From Protostelium mycophagum (lineage: Eukaryota > Evosea > Variosea > Protosteliida > Protosteliaceae): DNA of 64,000 bases. Location: NCBI GenBank assembly GCA_002081555.1, contig MZNV01001586.1, forward strand, positions 1 through 64,000. The letters are read 5' to 3'. Position numbers and translations under genes: made by a program. The notes under the pieces are model-generated. The model worked only from the letters and a program-made list of their open reading frames with translations. It did not search any database and was not told the origin of the DNA. This document shows, one piece after another, positions 59,084-64,000 of the stretch; within the stretch, counting starts at the first letter, position 1; each line of letters opens with the position of its first letter.

Positions 59084-61640
59084 TCAAATGTTCAGTAAGG
59101 CCGCGTGTTTGGCACGCTCTTTCGCGCCAAAGCTTGTTGCATGGACATCTCTGATGGGGTGCCACCCAACAGCTGCACTGTCTTCCTGTTGTCTCTCGGC
59201 TTCTTTCTCCAAATACAGAGTGTCGCGTCTGCAGAACCTGCGATCGTCAAAAAATAACTCAAAGGAAAAGAATGTCGTTCTACAACGTTGTAAAAACTTC
59301 ACCTGTCCAGATCTGTCCTTGCACATCGATGACAGCCACGTTCACCGTGTCTGAATGTTGGGAGAAGCCACCTTCTATCTTGTGCGTGGCAGAGTTAAAT
59401 ATAGACAATCTCCCGTCTGAGCGGCCGACCCAAACCGTGCTGAGACCACCTTGCCTGACCTGATTTTATTTATTTGGCGCACTACAACAGTTCCTTTTTG
59501 AACATTTTCAACTGTTTTGAATATTTCTTCAAATATTGAAGAATCTTTTGGAATGGCTCGTTGTAGATGACCAACAGTGCGAAATGAGATTTAGAATTGA
59601 TTTCTGGAAGTTCTGACCCATAATTAGAAGATATCTTTACCTCCTTCATAAAAGAGATGCGACCTCCCCCGTCAAGAGTCTTGATGCATTCCCCACTCTC
59701 CGCATCGAAACATTTGATTGTACTGCCCCTTCCACAGCTCCACACCTTGGAATATTCAATAAATTTACAGCGTTGTAGATGGTTGTGAGACCTCACACAT
59801 AAAATAGATTTCTTGGAGGCAACAGAAATTTTACAAAAATTATTTTTTAATTATTATTAAGAAATTTACAAAAGAATTTAATTTGAAGTAAATCTCAAAA
59901 ATCACCTCAAAAGGGCCGTTCGACGTAAATCCCGTAATATTATTAAAGTCATCCATCAGTCCCATAATGCTTTTCGTGATACGTAATGTAGTCACGTCTA
60001 ATAACAGGATGTCCCTACCGTCCCCCACCCACAACATCTGAGCGAAATTGAGTTGAAATTCCGAGGAAAAACTCACTTGGCCGTGCCGTGAAATCGCGTT
60101 GATGCTCTTTCCACACTGTACTTGTTGCTTTTGTTTGAAACTTTTCGTGGAATAAGCTGTCAGCTGAAAATCTCAGTTTTTTTTCTATTTTTTTTTAGAA
60201 AAATAGAAAATTATATTTTTTATATCTTTTATCCGAAAGGTAGAAAATTTCACCTGCCCGTTTGACCTCGCACATAACACCCTCTTTCCATCTACAACGA
60301 CATCAGATTTTTTCCCAGGAATTTCTTGAGTTTCCTTGAAATTGGTGATCTACAACTCACCTTCTATGAGGGAAACGATGGAGCTCTTATTTTCAGGTTT
60401 CCTCTCCTTCACCACGCTGACGCGGTTCCCAGCGTAAATCCATATCATGATGGAGCCGTCAGATGAACCCGTCCAAATACGCCCCCCTGCTACAGCCATG
60501 GTGACCACGGCGTCATTATGGCACTTAAAGTCTCCCTGGGCCTGGTACGTCTCCATGTTCCATCTGAGAGGATTATTTTCAAAAAAAACTCTCTGATTCC
60601 CAAAAAAATTTACATTTTTTAATAAATATCTTATTTTTATAAAAAAATCACTCACATTCTGACCGAACCGTCACCACATCCCGCCCAAATATTATCACCA
60701 ACTACAACGAGGCACCTCACGGGCCCAGTATGACCCGGGCTACATTTTTTGACCAGGGTGAAGGGACCCTGGTCGTCTTCTATTTTTAGACGCGACGATT
60801 CGGGAGAAATTTCTCCTGGTGATAGTGGACGGAGTTTTTGACCCCTAGGGAGGTGAGCGTGGTAAATTTATCTGATTTGAAATTCTGATTTTGGCGGGAA
60901 CGTGCGGAGACAAAACTTTCAAAAGAGTTAGTTTTTGAACCTGCAGCACAGCTACAGGTGATCGGCCTGTTTTTCTTCGTTAAGGTGAATGTTGGTGAAT
61001 GATCCGTTGAAAATGAAGAAGTTAAAAGTATGATGTCACCGAAAATCACCTGAAACTTGGCATCTTTGTGAGAGCTCGTATGGACAGTGACCTCTCCATT
61101 ACTTTCAACGTGTCGCGCCTGGCTAATGTCGGCGGTGAAGTAGTCGGGGTGGTTAGAGGGGAAGTGTTTCTTAACGGACTTGATATGCTAGGTGATCTCG
61201 ACCGAGATAGAGGTGAGCCCAAAAGAGGAGAGCCATTTTTTTTCGTTTCTTCGAGTATTTTCTGAGAATTGATCAGACAATGTGCCCGAAGAAGTATTGT
61301 GTTCGAATGACACTCTCATCCCGGGATCAAAAATGTCTGAGTGACACGATTCTGAGATACATTTTGATGCAGCCCAAAGAGATCTGCAAGGAGAAAGGTG
61401 ATGCGCGTTATGTCAAGAAGAGAGTTCCAAGCTCACCAAAAACTCTTCCACAATATCATCAAATTGTTGGTATATACGTTTCAGATTCTCTTGCACTAAG
61501 AGAAATCCATCGTCTGCTCCATAATGATCTGCGGCCTCTGTCTTCAATGCTGTAGCCTGTGAATTTCAGCGGTGTGGACAAAGAAGAAAACCAACCTTAT
61601 CTTCTAATTGTTGAATCCTCACAGGTTCTAGTTGGTACAT
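59084..61640 (-). CDS. WD40-repeat protein with Ser/Pro-rich N-terminus
   Basis: Start at ATG 61640 (MYQLEPVRIQQLEDK), a short coiled-coil leader (QENLKRIYQQFDDIVEEFL), then SPLSRSRSPSISSPLRNTSP. The propeller follows: GPVRCLVVVGDNIWAGCGDG, HNDAVVTMAVAGGRIWTGSS, DGSIMIWIYAGNRV, MLWVGDGRDILLLDVTTL, VWSCGRGSTIKCFDAESGE and VWVGRSDGRLSIFNSATHK. The last exon reads EKEAERQQEDSAAVGWHPIR and ends AKHAALLNI. The VW(V/T)G style of blade resembles propellers of LRRK/ROCO kinases and type II inositol 5-phosphatases, but no such catalytic domain is present here. Likely scaffold. The leader-propeller joins are inferred from phase. Confidence 0.8.
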
Positions 61641-62352
61641 CGTGATCGTCTTGAGTAATCAGTCTAAAATGGGTCATGTCTAACCGAAAACCCGTTTAAA
61701 TAACAGTTTTCTCCGCTGTCAAATTAGTTTCCCTCAGGGGAGGAAAGGCAAAGTCAAAAATTGGCACCTCAACAATATTTAGACAAGCTTTCTCTCAACA
61801 GAAGGGGCAATAAAGAACCTCTGTACAGTAGATAATAGAAAGAGGCAGGCAGGCGGAAAGCACTCGACCAGTGGGAGGAAAAGGCGGTAAGTGTGTGAAT
61901 TCTCATCACAAGTCACGGTAAGGATCGCGACTTGGAAGCGCTCTCCTGAGTATACTCTTCTGTATTTCGCCATGAAAAAATCTATGGAACTGAAACCTTA
62001 TCTGCGGAACTGGTCCGGAAGGGAAGCCAGGTTTATTTTAAAAGAATGTTGTTCAAATCAAAAGAACTCTCATTTGGAGGAATTGCGAGATTTGTCGCCT
62101 GTACAGAGCTTCTGAAACCGATGCTGAGGTTTGCAATTCGCAATCTTGACATCATGCTGCGATATCTTTGTTCCTGGTGGACCAAGGGAGACCGTGACAT
62201 CTTCGAACTGATTTGATAATATGCAGGATTTGGTCAGATTCCCCACTTCTCGGTAATGAACGCGTTAATTACTGAGATTTTCAACGTGGTTGGGGGAATC
62301 TGACCAAACTCTGCAATATCTCTTTGACAATTTAGAAAAAATTCAACAAAAA

Positions 62353-62454
62353 TTTTCTCCGGAAAACTCCGCCAATTAAAAATACCAATTTTTCATTTAC
62401 CCGGCATGAAATTTGGTTCTCCGGTTTTTCTGTGGCGCTTTCGGTGGTGCCCGA
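62353..62454 (+). repeat. Dispersed ~110-bp repeat, copy 3 (diverged)
   Basis: TTTTCTCCGGAAAACTCC...to...CTTTCGGTGGTGCCCGA, about 85% identical by eye to the copies at 42748 and 55036, with the most change in its first third. Confidence 0.88.
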
Positions 62455-62552
62455 GCCAATTGTTTTCAGCAGAATAATGAAGGTATTACATCCTCTTCTC
62501 GCCTCCATCCTCCCTACATACATTATGACAAGGGTTACACTCCACCAATGAA

Positions 62553-62826
62553 TTGGACCGTTCAAGAATTTTATATTCAGAGAAATATGTGCAAAAGAAC
62601 TCTGTACAACAGAGGTAAACACCAATTCAGCTGCAGCAACCGAATGTATGGGCGAATTGAGGGTATGTCAATGATTATAGACTCTCTTTCATTTCGAGGG
62701 TTGTCGCAAGAAAATGAGAAAGTTTTCCGGAATGATCACAATCTCGCAACCGACATCATCGATAAGCGATGGAAGGACCCGTGGGTGCTCTTGAGAGGAG
62801 TCGCAAAGGACCATGGACATTTTTAG
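62553..62826 (+). CDS. Possible small protein, unrecognised
   Basis: From MNWTVQEFYIQRNMCKRTLY to a stop at 62824-62826, about 91 residues. It contains SCSNRMYGRIEGMSMIIDSL. The frame extends upstream into the repeat, so the true start is unclear. Composition is plausible for coding, but there is no homology I can name. Confidence 0.35.
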
Positions 62827-63032
62827 GCGAAATAGAGAGTGAAATTAACATCGAATCATTCTGGCACGTGATGGTGAGTGGCATGCCGCGGATTCAAAGG
62901 CACTGATGACTTCAGAGGAGATGGACTCTGACACCCAGCCTGATGTATCCATCCATTAAGAAATATACAATCCATTCGAAGGAGTGCTGCACTGAGAACG
63001 GCTCAGTTTTATTCCAAACCGACTTTCCTTTG

Positions 63033-64000
63033 ATGAAGATCGACCAACCCACAGGTTATATTCATTGACATGTCAAATGATGATGTCGAAAGAAAAAAAA
63101 CATCTCTTTTGTCTCTTGCAATGAGCGACCTCTGCTGTTGTGATCAATCAGAAGTGATAACATATAGGCATTGAACTATCATTTTTGAACGTTCTGCCCA
63201 TTCCATCTTTCTTCCAGTTTCTGCATGTTTTTTGGGATGTGTAACCTCGAATTCTATTGTTGTGAATTTAATTTGATATAACCACTTCCAAATAAAAATA
63301 CTCAATAACTTGACCATCGATTCACCGTTTATAGGTGGAGAAAAAGATGGGAGATTTATTCCTGGGGATCACCTTGATGAGGTTAAAATTTTCTTCTCTA
63401 TTTGAACCCTTCCTTAACTTCAATTTTTAAAACCGAAAGCTTTCAATTTTCTGATCATCACTTTTGATTGCCTGTAAAAAGTTTCTCCATTTACTTTGAA
63501 ATATTTGTATGTTCTGAGAGTTTCAGGACGAATACGAGCTCTTAGAGACTGCTTGGGAAGACTCTAACACCGAGATCGCCATCTACAACCGGCACCTGTT
63601 ACCAAGGCGACTCGATGTAGATTTCGATCTGCAAGAATCTGTCGTTTTTGATAGATGCCAAAACCGTGTCACCTTCATGCCTACGGATGCGGAAACTCGC
63701 GACAGACTTCCGAGCTGTTATCCCCGTGTTTACAGATTTTCTTTCAACTTGAAAGGGGGTAAACTGAGTATGGAGGCAGTCATGCTGGACGAAAATGACG
63801 CGGAAAGAATCGTGAGATTTCCATGAACTTTCACTGAAATTTCGTCGATTTTTCATTTTTATTGGGAAAAAAATATTCTCGTAGAAGATCCTCATACTTT
63901 TCAGCAAAAATTCAGCGGACTTTTGTTACAAAAAATAGACAAGTGGGGGAAGGGAAACTATGTTAAAAGAGCAAAGCACGATATCATGCTTCCAAGAAGT
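63033..64000 (+). CDS. 5' part of an unrecognised gene, cut by the window end
   Basis: A candidate first exon MKIDQPT (ATG 63033) joins over a 280-nt intron to GEKDGRFIPGDHLDE (acceptor before 63335), then DEYELLETAWEDSNTEIAIY, RLDVDFDLQESVVFDRCQNR, YRFSFNLKGGKLSMEAVMLD and, after another intron, FSGLLLQKIDKWGKGNYVKR. Exons from 63335 on join in phase and look coding. The first exon is less sure because of the long intron. I do not recognise the family. Confidence 0.6.

Larger units (their letters stand above)
61641..63032. other. Spacer with low-confidence open frames and a dispersed repeat
   Basis: Contains a 74-codon frame at 61891-62115 and a longer frame ending 62826 (GYTPPMNWTVQEFYIQRNMC, KRWKDPWVLLRGVAKDHGHF) whose 5' part runs through the repeat at 62353-62454. 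No family is recognised. CGCGTTAATTACTGAG (62261-62276) is a word-family member. Short direct similarity exists between 62222-62245 and the reverse complement of 62288-62320 (ATCTGACCAAA...). Confidence 0.4.

Overview
This window looks like nuclear DNA of a free-living amoebozoan, probably a protosteloid or variosean amoeba. Reasons: short spliceosomal introns (mostly 39-60 nt, GTRAGT...YAG) in dense genes, nuclear-type tRNAs, and a gene mix that includes a kinase followed by an SH2 domain (the Dictyostelium SHK architecture), an RWP-RK protein, a Zn2Cys6 factor, a hormone-sensitive-lipase relative and a cohesin loader with a PHD finger. The species assignment is inference. No rRNA, CRISPR array, IS element or recognisable retroelement was seen.

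Layout. 1-1100: a 250-bp tandem duplication and a tRNA-Thr. 1301-10915 (-): a giant UBR-type E3 ubiquitin ligase with a tRNA-Gly in one intron. 11248-12129 (-): membrane-anchored BAG-like protein. 12438-17895 (+): hormone-sensitive-lipase-like hydrolase. 18261-21806 (+): CSC1/OSCA channel. 22580-24032 (+): TBC1D7-like protein, followed 10 nt later by a CBM20 protein (24043-24617 +). 24705-27151 (-): receptor-like kinase. 27.2-30.1 kb: gene-poor, with a tRNA-Asn. 30133-32200 (+): HGSNAT-like acetyltransferase. 32621-33320 (+): unknown protein. 33448-40094 (+): SCC2/NIPBL cohesin loader, then a second identical tRNA-Gly. 40.8-44.4 kb: an intron-poor accessory stretch with a Zn2Cys6 factor, an orphan protein, a CSC1 pseudogene fragment, a dispersed repeat and an F-box/ankyrin protein. 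44616-45255 (-): secreted FKBP. 45546-48780 (+): SHK kinase. 48957-49644 (-): RWP-RK protein. 50064-51803 (+): reductase. 52203-53565 (+): MoaB/CinA-fold protein. 53991-55874 (+): SCPx-type thiolase. 56111-57056 (-): coiled-coil protein. 57148-58836 (-): NEK kinase. 59084-61640 (-): WD40 protein. 63033-64000 (+): start of an unrecognised gene.

The genes are a housekeeping and signalling mixture and show no operon logic. The strongest unexplained signal is in the introns. A small vocabulary of short words recurs on both strands far more often than chance: TCTACAACGA/TCGTTGTAGA (roughly 75-100 copies), TTTTCCCGCCAAAAT (about 25), TGACGTCA (9), CTAAAAATAG (7), CACGTYAAYTACCG and small GCGGC-N-GCCGC hairpins. 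The first word often overlaps splice donors (GTGAGTTGTAGAT) and acceptors (GTTGTAG|). It sometimes occurs as an inverted pair within one intron, and in one case the pairing survives in a diverged pseudogene copy with matching changes in both arms. Counts were made by eye.
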